Positions 27,961 to 36,531 of a DNA stretch of 64,000 bases are shown here, one piece after another. Source of the DNA: Sphingobacterium allocomposti. Lineage in GTDB: Bacteria; Bacteroidota; Bacteroidia; Sphingobacteriales; Sphingobacteriaceae. Each line of letters starts with the position of its first letter. Position 1 is the first letter of the stretch. The translations under genes were made by a program, and so were the position numbers. The stretch is taken from the NCBI RefSeq assembly GCF_008124885.1, contig NZ_VNHX01000001.1, positions 1-64,000 on the forward strand, read 5' to 3'. Under the pieces are notes generated by a model. That model did no database searches. It was given only the letters and a program-made list of their open reading frames with translations, and was not told where the DNA came from.

Positions 27961-29409
27961 TTAGTAGTAGGTGAACCGCTTGATGCCGGATAAATAATTG
28001 GCGAGCCGGAGTACCTGATGTGTATATCCGTACTCGTTGTCGTACCAGACATATAAAATAATGTTTTTGCCATCTGATGAGACGATCGTCGCCGATATGT
28101 CCACAACTGATGCGGCAGTCGTCCCCACAATATCGGAGGAGACCAGTTCGACGTTGTTTTCATATTTTATCTGTTCAACAAGGTGTCCCGTTAATGCGGC
28201 GCTTTTTAGTGTGCTAAGGAGGTTGGACATTTCGGTTGGCTTCTGTATCGCTAACTGCAGTATAGCTAAAGACCCGTTTGGGACGGGTACACGGATGGCA
28301 TTTGACGTAAGCCTGCCGGCTAAGGAGGGTAGGATCTTTGCGACGGCTTCGCCGGCGCCCGTTTCCGTGATGACCATGTTTAACGCTGCTGCCCGGCCTC
28401 TTCTGTTTTTCTTGTGCATGTTGTCTACCAGGTTCTGATCGTTGGTATAGGCGTGTACCGTCTCTATATGTCCTTTGACGATTCCATACTCCCGTTCGAT
28501 CACCGCCAGCACCGGACAGATGGCGTTCGTTGTACAGGATGCAGCAGAACACAGCTGTGTTGCCGCGGGTGCAACCTGACCTTCGTTTACTCCAAATACC
28601 ACGTTGGGGATGTCCTTTCCCGGAGCGGTAAGCAGCACCTGACCGACACCTTTCGACTGCAGGTGGCGGGCGAGCTCTTGCTCGTTCCGATAGGCGCCAG
28701 TGTTGTCTATGATGAGCGCACCCCTGATTCCGTACCGCGTATAATCGAGCCCCTCGGGCGTCTGGGTCGACAGTACGTATACCGTTGCGCCGTTGATGAT
28801 GAGTGCCTGTTTTTCTACATCAACGTCTATCGTTCCTTCAAAGTCGCCGTGAATAGAGTCTTTTCGCAGCAACCCTGCCCGCTTTTCCAGTGTTTTCTTA
28901 TCCACCCGGTCGCGGGTCACGATGGCACGTAAACATAGTCCTTTCCCGCTGCCGGCCTTGTTAGCGAGTTCCCGTGCAAGGAGCCGTCCAATCCTGCCGA
29001 ATCCGTAGAGCACGACATCCTTTGCTTCCGATGTTGCATGGCGTACTACGGGTGCCATGCGCCGCTTTACGAAGAAACTTAAGGATTGCTCATCCATCAC
29101 GGATTCTCTGGCTTCAATTGCCAATGTGCCGATGTCAATGCGCGATGGCGGAAGGTGAAGCTCCCGGATGATCTCCGCAATCCTGACCGTTTCAAAAATC
29201 GTTAAACTGTGATCTGCTAAGGCTGACGTGTGCTGGTGGAGCTGAAGGATCGAGCTCACACGTCGGTCAATAAGTTGGTTGCGGAGCAACACCAGCTCAA
29301 CCTCTTGATTAAACCAAAGATCGCTCACAATTTCGACTAGTCTGACTGCAGCATTTTGTTTGATGGTGTGATGTCTAACTTCTTCCTCGAAAGTAGATGT
29401 GTGGGTCAT
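27961..29409 (-). CDS. Glyceraldehyde-3-phosphate dehydrogenase, long form
   Basis: A 482-aa phosphorylating GAPDH. The NAD-binding motif LYGFGRIGR begins at residue 135, giving an N-terminal extension of about 130 helical residues compared with classical 330-aa GapA. The catalytic Cys is C292 in SAASCTTNAICP and the His lies in ETVHAYTNDQ. WYDNEYGY is the C-terminal signature. Long GAPDHs of this type are known in Bacteroidota and some Gammaproteobacteria. The gene is monocistronic here, divergent from rhaT, with a TATGTTTG -7 box upstream. A classical gap gene is not visible in the window. Confidence 0.93.
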   Translation of the reverse strand: MTHTSTFEEEVRHHTIKQNAAVRLVEIVSDLWFNQEVELVLLRNQLIDRRVSSILQLHQHTSALADHSLTIFETVRIAEIIRELHLPPSRIDIGTLAIEARESVMDEQSLSFFVKRRMAPVVRHATSEAKDVVLYGFGRIGRLLARELANKAGSGKGLCLRAIVTRDRVDKKTLEKRAGLLRKDSIHGDFEGTIDVDVEKQALIINGATVYVLSTQTPEGLDYTRYGIRGALIIDNTGAYRNEQELARHLQSKGVGQVLLTAPGKDIPNVVFGVNEGQVAPAATQLCSAASCTTNAICPVLAVIEREYGIVKGHIETVHAYTNDQNLVDNMHKKNRRGRAAALNMVITETGAGEAVAKILPSLAGRLTSNAIRVPVPNGSLAILQLAIQKPTEMSNLLSTLKSAALTGHLVEQIKYENNVELVSSDIVGTTAASVVDISATIVSSDGKNIILYVWYDNEYGYTHQVLRLANYLSGIKRFTYY

Positions 29410-29434
29410 AATTTATTATAAATGATTATCGGTA

Positions 29435-29442
29435 CAAACATA
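29435..29442 (-). promoter_or_regulatory. GAPDH gene -7 box
   Basis: The minus strand reads TATGTTTG, a full TAnnTTTG match, 26 bases upstream of the ATG. No convincing TTG -33 element is present at 19-21 bases. Confidence 0.45.
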
Positions 29443-29808
29443 TCGAATTAGGCGATGAAAAATGGGTGTTTTTGAAAAATTGATAATATATTGATGCTTA
29501 AACGTTTTCCAGTTTTTGTTTTAATAAAAAAACACAGGGTTTTTTATTTTTTTTAAAAACACGTTCCGCATAAATATAGTGTGTTGTTACGGCGGGCAGA
29601 TTCGAAGTGGTAAAATCGTCAAATAAGCCAACCCGTAAATTGTGGACCCGAAGCACGCGATTCGTGAACGTATTTTCCGTGATGCGAGGTAGCGCGCGGA
29701 ACGCCGGGAATGTCGGTCTGCACTGCCATGACAGTCCATAACAGTTTTTATCATTTTTCGCTTTATCTTGGAGCCTGATTATGAATCTAGTTATCTAAAG
29801 TAAATTTT
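29443..29808. other. Divergent intergenic region, GAPDH / rhaT
   Basis: 366 bases with no gene. The left part (29510-29560) is an A/T-rich stretch with long A and T tracts. A TTG at 29768-29770 followed 21 bases later by TATCTAAA is a poor candidate for the rhaT promoter. I see no clear operator. Confidence 0.45.
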
Positions 29809-30882
29809 ATGAACGCATTAGCAGGGGTTATATTTCACTTCATAGGAGGATTTGCATCGGGGAGCTTCTATGTGCCCTATAAAAAAGTGAAAGGATGGTC
29901 GTGGGAAGCTATGTGGATTTTGGGCGGTTTATTTTCTTGGATCATCGTTCCCCCTATAGCTGCATGGATCACCATTCCGAACTTTGGAGATATTATCCGT
30001 GAAACGGGGACATCTACAGTAGGATATACCTATTTGTTTGGCTTATTATGGGGGATTGGGGGCCTGACCTATGGGTTGGGGGTTCGCTATCTGGGCGTTT
30101 CGTTAGGGAGCAGTGTGATTTTAGGATTAAGTATGGTATTCGGCTCCTTGATGCCTGCCATTTATTATTTTTTCAACCAAGCACCAGGTAAGCACGGAAT
30201 AGACTATTTTTTTACGACGAACGCGGGGATCTGTGTCATGATCGGACTGTTGGTGTGCATACTTGGAATCTACCTATGTGGCCGGGCGGGAATGCTTAAG
30301 GAAAGAAGCTTGTCGACCTTGTCGGCGGAGACCAAGTCTGATTACAACTTCGGGCTCGGAATTGTTGTTGCAATAGTCTCCGGTGTGCTAAGCGCCTGTT
30401 TCAATTTTGGGATAGAGGCCGGAAAGCCCATGGCGGATGTAGCCAATGGACTTTGGAAAGCGGCGAATCCCAATCAAGGAGAGTTTCTTTATCAGAACAA
30501 CGTAACTTATGTTGTCATTTTGTGGGGAGGCTTTACAACCAACGTTGTTTGGTGCATATATCTACTGACGAAGAATAAGACGTTTACTGATTATGGAAAA
30601 GTTTCCGCGCCACTTGGAAAGAACCTTTTACTATGTGCCTTAGGCGGCACTACCTGGTATCTTCAGTTCTTTTTCTATGGCATGGGGGAAAGCCGTTTGG
30701 GAAATGGAGCAAGCTCATGGATTTTACATATGGCTTTTATCATTTTGATCTCCAACGCGTGGGGCGTCATCCTTAAAGAATGGAAGGGTGTAAACCGGCC
30801 GACATATCGTGCTATCATCGGTGGGATCGTCATTATCATTCTGTCAATCTGCATTGTGGGATTTGCGAAAACTTTAGAATAA
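29809..30882 (+). CDS. rhaT: L-rhamnose/proton symporter RhaT
   Basis: RhaT, 357 aa, an inner-membrane L-rhamnose-H+ symporter with about ten membrane segments. The N-terminus (GGFASGSFYVPYKKVKGWSW) and LLWGIGGLTYGLGVRYLGVSLG are strongly like the RhaT family. It opens the rhamnose cluster, 19 bases before the aldolase/dehydrogenase gene, so the two are probably co-transcribed. It would import rhamnose released in the periplasm by the pectin enzymes encoded downstream. Confidence 0.95.
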   Translation: MNALAGVIFHFIGGFASGSFYVPYKKVKGWSWEAMWILGGLFSWIIVPPIAAWITIPNFGDIIRETGTSTVGYTYLFGLLWGIGGLTYGLGVRYLGVSLGSSVILGLSMVFGSLMPAIYYFFNQAPGKHGIDYFFTTNAGICVMIGLLVCILGIYLCGRAGMLKERSLSTLSAETKSDYNFGLGIVVAIVSGVLSACFNFGIEAGKPMADVANGLWKAANPNQGEFLYQNNVTYVVILWGGFTTNVVWCIYLLTKNKTFTDYGKVSAPLGKNLLLCALGGTTWYLQFFFYGMGESRLGNGASSWILHMAFIILISNAWGVILKEWKGVNRPTYRAIIGGIVIIILSICIVGFAKTLE

Positions 30883-30901
30883 TAACATAAATTTTATAGC
30901 C

Positions 30902-33010
30902 GTGAAAGTATATAAACACGTTAACTACTTATGGGACGATGCAAAAGCAAAATCGCTGGAGGGCGATGAAGTTGCTTTACTGTTGTATCGTTCTAACTTA
31001 TTAGGATCAGACTTGAGGATCACGAACTATGGTGGAGGAAATACATCGTGTAAATTAATAGATAAAGATCCCCTGACAGGAGAACCGGTCGAAGTGATGT
31101 GGATCAAGGGGTCAGGCGGAGATATTGGCACCCTGAAAAAGTCAGGTCTGGCAGCTCTATACGTCGAGCGGTTGCGTAACCTTGAAAAGGTTTATCGGGG
31201 TATCGCGCATGAGGATGAGATGGTAGAACTGTTTAACCATTGTATTTTTGACTTAAATTCGAAAGCGCCTTCCATCGACACGCCGTTGCATGGTTTCCTT
31301 CCTTTTAAACATATAGACCATTTGCACCCGGACGCGGCGATCGCGATTGCGGCGGCTAAAGATGGGAAAAAGATTACGGAGGAGCTATTTAACGGGAGCA
31401 TCGGCTGGGTAGACTGGCAAAAGCCGGGCTTTGATCTGGGTTTGCAGCTGCGGGCATGTTTGGAAGAAAATCCCGGAATACGCGGGATCATGCTGGGCTC
31501 GCACGGATTATTCACCTGGGGAGATACGGCATACGAAAGTTATGTAAATTCGCTCGATGTTATCGAAACGTGTGCAGCGTATCTTGCTCAAAACTACGGA
31601 AAAGCGAGGCCTGTATTTGGCGGACACAAGATAACGAGCCTCGACGCTGAAGCACGTAAGGAGCAAGCTGCCAAACTGGCCCCTATTTTAAGGGGATTTT
31701 GTTCCAGCGAGCGCCATATGATCGGCCATTTTACGGACGACGAGAAGGTGCTGGAGTATATCAATTCCAATGACCTGGAGCGTTTAGCTCCTTTGGGAAC
31801 CAGTTGTCCGGATCACTTTCTGCGTACAAAGATTCAACCGCTGATCTTGAATCTGGATAAAGAAGCCGACCTAAACAACGTGGAAGAAGTGAAAGCGCAG
31901 CTGCAGCCATTGTTCGAGGAGTATAGAGCGATGTATACAGACTACTATGAGACCTGTAAGCACGCCAATAGTCCGGCAATTAGAGATAGAAATCCTGTCA
32001 TTATTCTATATCCGGGTGTTGGGATGTTTGCGTTTGCGAAAGACAAACAGACGGCTCGGGTGGCCGCAGAATTCTACATCAATGCGATCAATGTGATGAA
32101 AGGTTCCGAAGCGGTGAGCGAATACACGTCATTACCGCGTCAGGAGGCGTTTAATATTGAGTACTGGTTGTTGGAAGAAGCCAAGCTGCAACGTATGCCC
32201 AAGCCTAAGGCTCTGTCTGGAAAAATAGCTTTAGTAACCGGAAGTGCGGGAGGCATCGGCAAGGCGATAGCCAAGAAGTTTGCCAACGAAGGGGCGGTCG
32301 TCGTCCTGAACGACGTGAATGCTGAACGTCTGGCGGGCGCTGAAGAGGAGTTTGTAGGCTTATTCGGAAAAGATGCAGTGGCGACAGCTATCCTGGATGT
32401 AACAAATCAAGAGCAGATAGAGATAGCGTTGAAAGAAGCGGCGTTGGCATTCGGCGGAATAGACATTGTCGTGAATAATGCCGGGCTGTCCATTTCCAAA
32501 ACGATAGAAGATCACACACAAAAGGACTGGAATCTACTATATGACGTACTAGTAAAAGGACAATTCCTCGTGACACAGGCGGCAACCAAGGTCTTAAAAG
32601 CGCAGGATATCGGTGGCGACATCGTTAATATTGTCAGCAAAAACGCGTTGGTAAGCGGGCCCAACAATGCCGGATATGGCAGTGCTAAGGCTGCACAGCT
32701 CCACCTGAGCCGCCTGAACGCGGCCGAACTCGGAGCCGCAAAAATCCGCGTGAACGTAGTGAATCCGGATGCAGTAATATCGGATAGCAACATCTGGGCC
32801 GGAGGATGGGCCGAAGGAAGAGCTAAAGCTTACGGAATAACTGTAGAGGAGTTGCCCGCATACTATGCTAAACGTACATTGCTCAACGAGATCATCCTGC
32901 CGGACGATATAGCCAACGCGTGTTTTACTTTTGTCGGAGGAAACCTCAATAAATCGACGGGAAATGTTCTCAATGTTGACGGTGGGGTGGCCATGGCCTT
33001 CGTAAGATAG
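30902..33010 (+). CDS. Bifunctional rhamnulose-1-phosphate aldolase / short-chain dehydrogenase
   Basis: A 702-aa fusion. Residues 1-430 form a class II aldolase/adducin domain with metal-binding HxH-type residues (DTPLHGFLPFKHIDHLHPDA). Residues about 437-702 form a short-chain dehydrogenase with VTGSAGGIGKA for NAD binding and NAGYGSAKAA with the catalytic Tyr-Lys near 592. It is similar to the RhaEW-type enzymes that split L-rhamnulose-1-phosphate into DHAP and L-lactaldehyde and oxidise the aldehyde to lactate. The start is GTG. It follows rhaT by 19 bases and ends at a hairpin. Confidence 0.93.
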   Translation: MKVYKHVNYLWDDAKAKSLEGDEVALLLYRSNLLGSDLRITNYGGGNTSCKLIDKDPLTGEPVEVMWIKGSGGDIGTLKKSGLAALYVERLRNLEKVYRGIAHEDEMVELFNHCIFDLNSKAPSIDTPLHGFLPFKHIDHLHPDAAIAIAAAKDGKKITEELFNGSIGWVDWQKPGFDLGLQLRACLEENPGIRGIMLGSHGLFTWGDTAYESYVNSLDVIETCAAYLAQNYGKARPVFGGHKITSLDAEARKEQAAKLAPILRGFCSSERHMIGHFTDDEKVLEYINSNDLERLAPLGTSCPDHFLRTKIQPLILNLDKEADLNNVEEVKAQLQPLFEEYRAMYTDYYETCKHANSPAIRDRNPVIILYPGVGMFAFAKDKQTARVAAEFYINAINVMKGSEAVSEYTSLPRQEAFNIEYWLLEEAKLQRMPKPKALSGKIALVTGSAGGIGKAIAKKFANEGAVVVLNDVNAERLAGAEEEFVGLFGKDAVATAILDVTNQEQIEIALKEAALAFGGIDIVVNNAGLSISKTIEDHTQKDWNLLYDVLVKGQFLVTQAATKVLKAQDIGGDIVNIVSKNALVSGPNNAGYGSAKAAQLHLSRLNAAELGAAKIRVNVVNPDAVISDSNIWAGGWAEGRAKAYGITVEELPAYYAKRTLLNEIILPDDIANACFTFVGGNLNKSTGNVLNVDGGVAMAFVR

Positions 33011-33020
33011 CCCGAGAGGG

Positions 33021-33045
33021 GATCCGCCGGACGGCGGATCTGCTT
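33021..33045 (+). terminator. Terminator after the aldolase/dehydrogenase gene
   Basis: GATCCGCC / GGCGGATC hairpin followed by TGCTTTT, ten bases past the stop. Confidence 0.65.
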
Positions 33046-33337
33046 TTCAATTAACCGGTATTTTCTCTTTAAAATAGTTCTTCGGGCAGAGGACATCGAA
33101 ATAACTTGGTTTTATACGCGGATACCATTATTTTGTACATATAAGTGAATTTATTTAGGTTTTATTATTTTAAATGCAATAGCTATACCAGTCAAGACAG
33201 TTTGTGAACTTCTTTGGACCGCGTAAAACCTGCTGATTAATTGCAGTGCTTCGGACAAGTAGGTAAGCCGCTATCCATGAGAGAAACAGCAGCAATATGA
33301 TCTTGATATTATAGCCTTTAAAAAAACGCAAATACAT
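33046..33337 (+). promoter_or_regulatory. rhaI promoter and long leader
   Basis: TTG at 33133-33135, a 20-base spacer and TAGGTTTT at 33156-33163 form a good Bacteroidota promoter with one mismatch in the -7 box. The predicted start near 33170 leaves a leader of about 165 bases before rhaI, which contains no supported gene and no riboswitch I recognise. It means rhaI-rhaK can be transcribed separately from rhaT-aldolase. Confidence 0.65.
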
Positions 33338-34612
33338 ATGAAATTAGATAAACAATCGCTAGAACAGCATAACGAGAAACTTGCAGCAAAACATCGGCGT
33401 GCACTGACGTATGTTGCCGAAGATATCGCGCATGCAGAGGACGTTATTAGCAAACTGGAGCGGTTCCAGATTGCGATTCCAAGCTGGGCGCTCGGTACGG
33501 GGGGGACCCGCTTTGGCCGCTTCTCGGGAAAGGGCGAGCCGGGCAGCCTGGAACAAAAAATTGAAGATGTTGGCTTGCTCCATGCGCTTAACCGCTCCAG
33601 CGGAGCAATTTCTTTACATATTCCATGGGACATCCCGCAGGATGCAGCGAAAATTAAAACATTGGCGGCGTCCTATGGCCTTGTTTTCGACGCTGTCAAT
33701 TCGAATACATTTCAAGATCAGCCGGGACAGGCGCATAGTTACAAGTTCGGATCGCTACACCACGTCGATCCTAATGTACGGCGGCAGGCGGTGGCCCATA
33801 ATATCGAGGTGATCAACCACGGGGTGGCTTTAGGCTCGAAGGCCCTTACGGTATGGTTGGCAGACGGGTCTTCTTTTCCGGGACAGCTTAACTTCCGCGA
33901 GGCCTTTCAGAATACATTGGAAAGTCTGAAAGAAATTTATGCGCACTTACCGGAGGACTGGAAACTCTTTGTAGAGTACAAAGCATTCGAACCGTTCTTC
34001 TATTCGACAACGATTGGAGACTGGGGGCAGTCGCTGCTGCTGGCCAATAAGCTTGGCCCCCAGGCGTACACGTTGGTAGATCTGGGGCATCATCTGCCTA
34101 ATGCAAATATCGAGCAGATTGTTTCGCTGCTGCTGATGGAAGGCAAGCTCGGCGGCTTTCATTTTAACGACAGTAAGTACGCCGATGATGATCTGACTGC
34201 CGGTAGTATCAAGCCATATCAGTTGTTTCTGATTTTTAACGAACTGGTTGAAGGAATGGATGCCCGGGGTCTGGACCATGCAACGGGTTTGGGTTGGATG
34301 ATTGACGCTTCGCACAACTTAAAAGATCCCTTGGTAGATCTTTTACAGTCTGTCGAGGCAATAAAAATAGCATATGCCCAGGCGCTGTTGGTCGACAGGG
34401 TAGCACTGAAAGAAGCGCAGCGGAACAACGATGTGGTGCGGGCGCAGGAGATTCTACAGCACGCGTTCCGTACAGATGTCCGTCCTTTGGTTGCGGAAGC
34501 ACGTTTGCGCCAGGGGGCAGCGTTGGATCCTGTAGGTTTGTTTCGTGCGTTGGATATGAGGGCTAAATTGATAGACGAGCGGGGCAGCGCATCGGTAGCA
34601 ACAGGATTATAG
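33338..34612 (+). CDS. rhaI: L-rhamnose isomerase (Pseudomonas-stutzeri type)
   Basis: A 424-aa TIM-barrel isomerase converting L-rhamnose to L-rhamnulose. It is of the RhaI class, distinct from the E. coli RhaA sequence. Metal-binding candidates are the Glu in FVEYKAFEP, the Asp in TLVDLGHH, and the His/Asp cluster GFHFNDSKYADDDL. It is followed after 5 bases by the kinase gene. Its own promoter lies about 170 bases upstream. Confidence 0.93.
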   Translation: MKLDKQSLEQHNEKLAAKHRRALTYVAEDIAHAEDVISKLERFQIAIPSWALGTGGTRFGRFSGKGEPGSLEQKIEDVGLLHALNRSSGAISLHIPWDIPQDAAKIKTLAASYGLVFDAVNSNTFQDQPGQAHSYKFGSLHHVDPNVRRQAVAHNIEVINHGVALGSKALTVWLADGSSFPGQLNFREAFQNTLESLKEIYAHLPEDWKLFVEYKAFEPFFYSTTIGDWGQSLLLANKLGPQAYTLVDLGHHLPNANIEQIVSLLLMEGKLGGFHFNDSKYADDDLTAGSIKPYQLFLIFNELVEGMDARGLDHATGLGWMIDASHNLKDPLVDLLQSVEAIKIAYAQALLVDRVALKEAQRNNDVVRAQEILQHAFRTDVRPLVAEARLRQGAALDPVGLFRALDMRAKLIDERGSASVATGL

Positions 34613-34617
34613 CATTT

Positions 34618-35973
34618 ATGGGGAAGTCACGTATACCGGTTGTTGCTGTATTCGATGTGGGGAAGACGAACAAAAAGCTATTTTTGTTTGACGAACGCTA
34701 CCAGATCGTGTTTGAGCGGTCAGCACGGTTTCTTGAAACAGAAGACGAAGATGGAGACCCTTGTGAAAACCTGGAAAGTCTGCGCCTTTCTGTTTTCGAT
34801 TCACTGCATGAGGTGTTCCGGCGCGATGAGTTTGATATCAAAGCGATCAACTTTACCTCCTATGGTGCCAGCTTTGTCTATCTAACGGATAGTGGCCGGC
34901 CGCTCACGCCGCTATACAATTATCTGAAGGCGTATCCGGAAGAGCTACAGGAGCGCCTGTATCAGCGGTATGGCGGTGTGGAGCAGTTTTCGCTGGATAC
35001 CGCTTCGCCGGCACTAGGCAGCTTGAACGCGGGACTACAGGTGTTCCGTATCAAAGAACAAAAACCCGATATATTTGAACATGTCAAATATGCGGTCCAC
35101 CTGCCACAATACCTTAGCTTTTTGGTATCGGGACAGATGTACTCCGATATGACTAGTATTGGTTGTCACACCGCCTTATGGGATTTCGGGAAAAAGGACT
35201 ACCATCAATGGGTGAAAGACGCGGGGATTGATAAAAAGCTGGCCCCAATTGTCGGGGGGGATGAAGTGTTCTCCGCGGCATTTCCGGGCAGCACGTATAA
35301 GGTAGGTGTCGGATTACACGATAGTTCGTCGGCACTAATACCCTACCTTATTAATTTCCATGAACCGTTTATTCTCATCTCGACAGGCACATGGTGTATT
35401 TCTTTGAACCCTTTTAACGAAGAGGGCCTGACGAAAGAGCAATTGGAAAAAGACTGTTTGTTCTATATGACTTACGCCGGGACGCCTGTGAAAGCTTCCC
35501 GCTTATTTGCGGGGTATGAGCATGAATTGCAGGCCAAACGTATCGCTGACCACTTTCAGGTGACCACAGCGCGGTTTAAGCACGTACAGATCGACTGGGC
35601 CATTATTGAGAAACTGACCAAGGGCCGGATTATCCCGGAAAGCCTCGATGCTTTTAGCAAGGTAGACTTAAGCGGGTTTGACAATTTTGAAGAGGCGTAC
35701 CATGCGCTGATTATCTACTTGGTACAGGCTCAGGTCGCGTCGACAAATCTGGTTTTTTCCGGACGAAGGATAAAGCGGATTTTCGTTGATGGAGGTTTTA
35801 GTAAGAATAGCATCTTTATGAATCTATTGGCCAAAGCCTTCGGCGATATCGAAATATATGCGGCGTCGATGGCACAAGCAACCGCAATTGGCGCAGCACT
35901 GGTTATCCACGACCATTGGAACAGCCTGCCTATTCCCAATAATATCATTGAACTCAGGTATTATAGGGCGTAG
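34618..35973 (+). CDS. Rhamnulokinase (FGGY family)
   Basis: A 451-aa FGGY-family sugar kinase; context indicates phosphorylation of L-rhamnulose at C1. The N-terminal phosphate motif is VFDVGKTNKKLFLFD, and the second ATP-site motif is FVDGGFSKNSIFMNLLAKAF. The sequence resembles the RhaK-type kinases found with RhaI more than E. coli RhaB. It lies 5 bases after rhaI and ends the rhamnose cluster at a hairpin. Confidence 0.9.
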   Translation: MGKSRIPVVAVFDVGKTNKKLFLFDERYQIVFERSARFLETEDEDGDPCENLESLRLSVFDSLHEVFRRDEFDIKAINFTSYGASFVYLTDSGRPLTPLYNYLKAYPEELQERLYQRYGGVEQFSLDTASPALGSLNAGLQVFRIKEQKPDIFEHVKYAVHLPQYLSFLVSGQMYSDMTSIGCHTALWDFGKKDYHQWVKDAGIDKKLAPIVGGDEVFSAAFPGSTYKVGVGLHDSSSALIPYLINFHEPFILISTGTWCISLNPFNEEGLTKEQLEKDCLFYMTYAGTPVKASRLFAGYEHELQAKRIADHFQVTTARFKHVQIDWAIIEKLTKGRIIPESLDAFSKVDLSGFDNFEEAYHALIIYLVQAQVASTNLVFSGRRIKRIFVDGGFSKNSIFMNLLAKAFGDIEIYAASMAQATAIGAALVIHDHWNSLPIPNNIIELRYYRA

Positions 35974-36028
35974 GATGTTCTCTGTTTTGAACATGGTGTT
36001 TAGCAGAAGGACCTATTCAGCCAACGGA

Positions 36029-36061
36029 GCCGGCTATACGTTACCGTAGCCGGCCCTTCCT
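36029..36061 (+). terminator. Terminator after rhamnulokinase
   Basis: GCCGGCTA (36029-36036) pairs with TAGCCGGC (36047-36054), followed by CCTTCCTT. The T tract is interrupted. Confidence 0.65.
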
Positions 36062-36101
36062 TACTGTGGGTTTTCAGGAATTACAGAAATCTTCACCAGC
36101 A

Positions 36102-36266
36102 TTATTTTTTTGCAACGACTTTATTGGTCAACCATATGGTGATTGCTGAACCGACGAGGGAAACGAGCGCTATACGGCTAATTCCGTAGCTTGAATCCAA
36201 AAAGTACAGCAGGCCTGCCGTCGTAATAAAGCATATAATAAGTGCCGCGATATTTGGAAACTTCAT
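36102..36266 (-). CDS. Small two-helix membrane protein (54 aa)
   Basis: A 54-codon frame on the minus strand encodes two hydrophobic segments (AALIICFITTAGLLYFL and IALVSLVGSAITIWL) joined by a short polar loop and ending in lysines (NKVVAKK). A promoter candidate lies at the right place: TTG (36339-36337) and TAACTTTA (36315-36308) with a 21-base spacer, about 40 bases upstream of the ATG. It has no recognised family. It could be a small transmembrane regulator or simply uncharacterised. Confidence 0.55.
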   Translation of the reverse strand: MKFPNIAALIICFITTAGLLYFLDSSYGISRIALVSLVGSAITIWLTNKVVAKK

Positions 36267-36307
36267 AATTCTATATTCATGTTCTTGATGTAACTGCTGT
36301 AACTAAC

Positions 36308-36339
36308 TAAAGTTAATATAATTTATACAGAAGTTACAA
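36308..36339 (-). promoter_or_regulatory. Promoter candidate for the 54-aa membrane protein
   Basis: On the minus strand TTG, a 21-base spacer and TAACTTTA (one mismatch to TAnnTTTG). A direct repeat GTAAC-TGCT-GTAAC lies in the leader at about 36285-36300. The rest of the interval to 36531 shows no gene. Confidence 0.45.
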
Positions 36340-36531
36340 CCTTTTGCACCTTTAATTGCGAGATATGTACTTACTTTGCCTGGTAGCCTAGGATCAAACG
36401 TCTGATTGCAGCAGATGCGGAATAACACGCGAAGACCCTACATCCCGAAACTGGAGCAGGTGACGTCAGGTTGCCGGACCGATACCAAAAGCCTATCTTC
36501 GATAAGCCACGTATAGATCTATTTTTTACAT

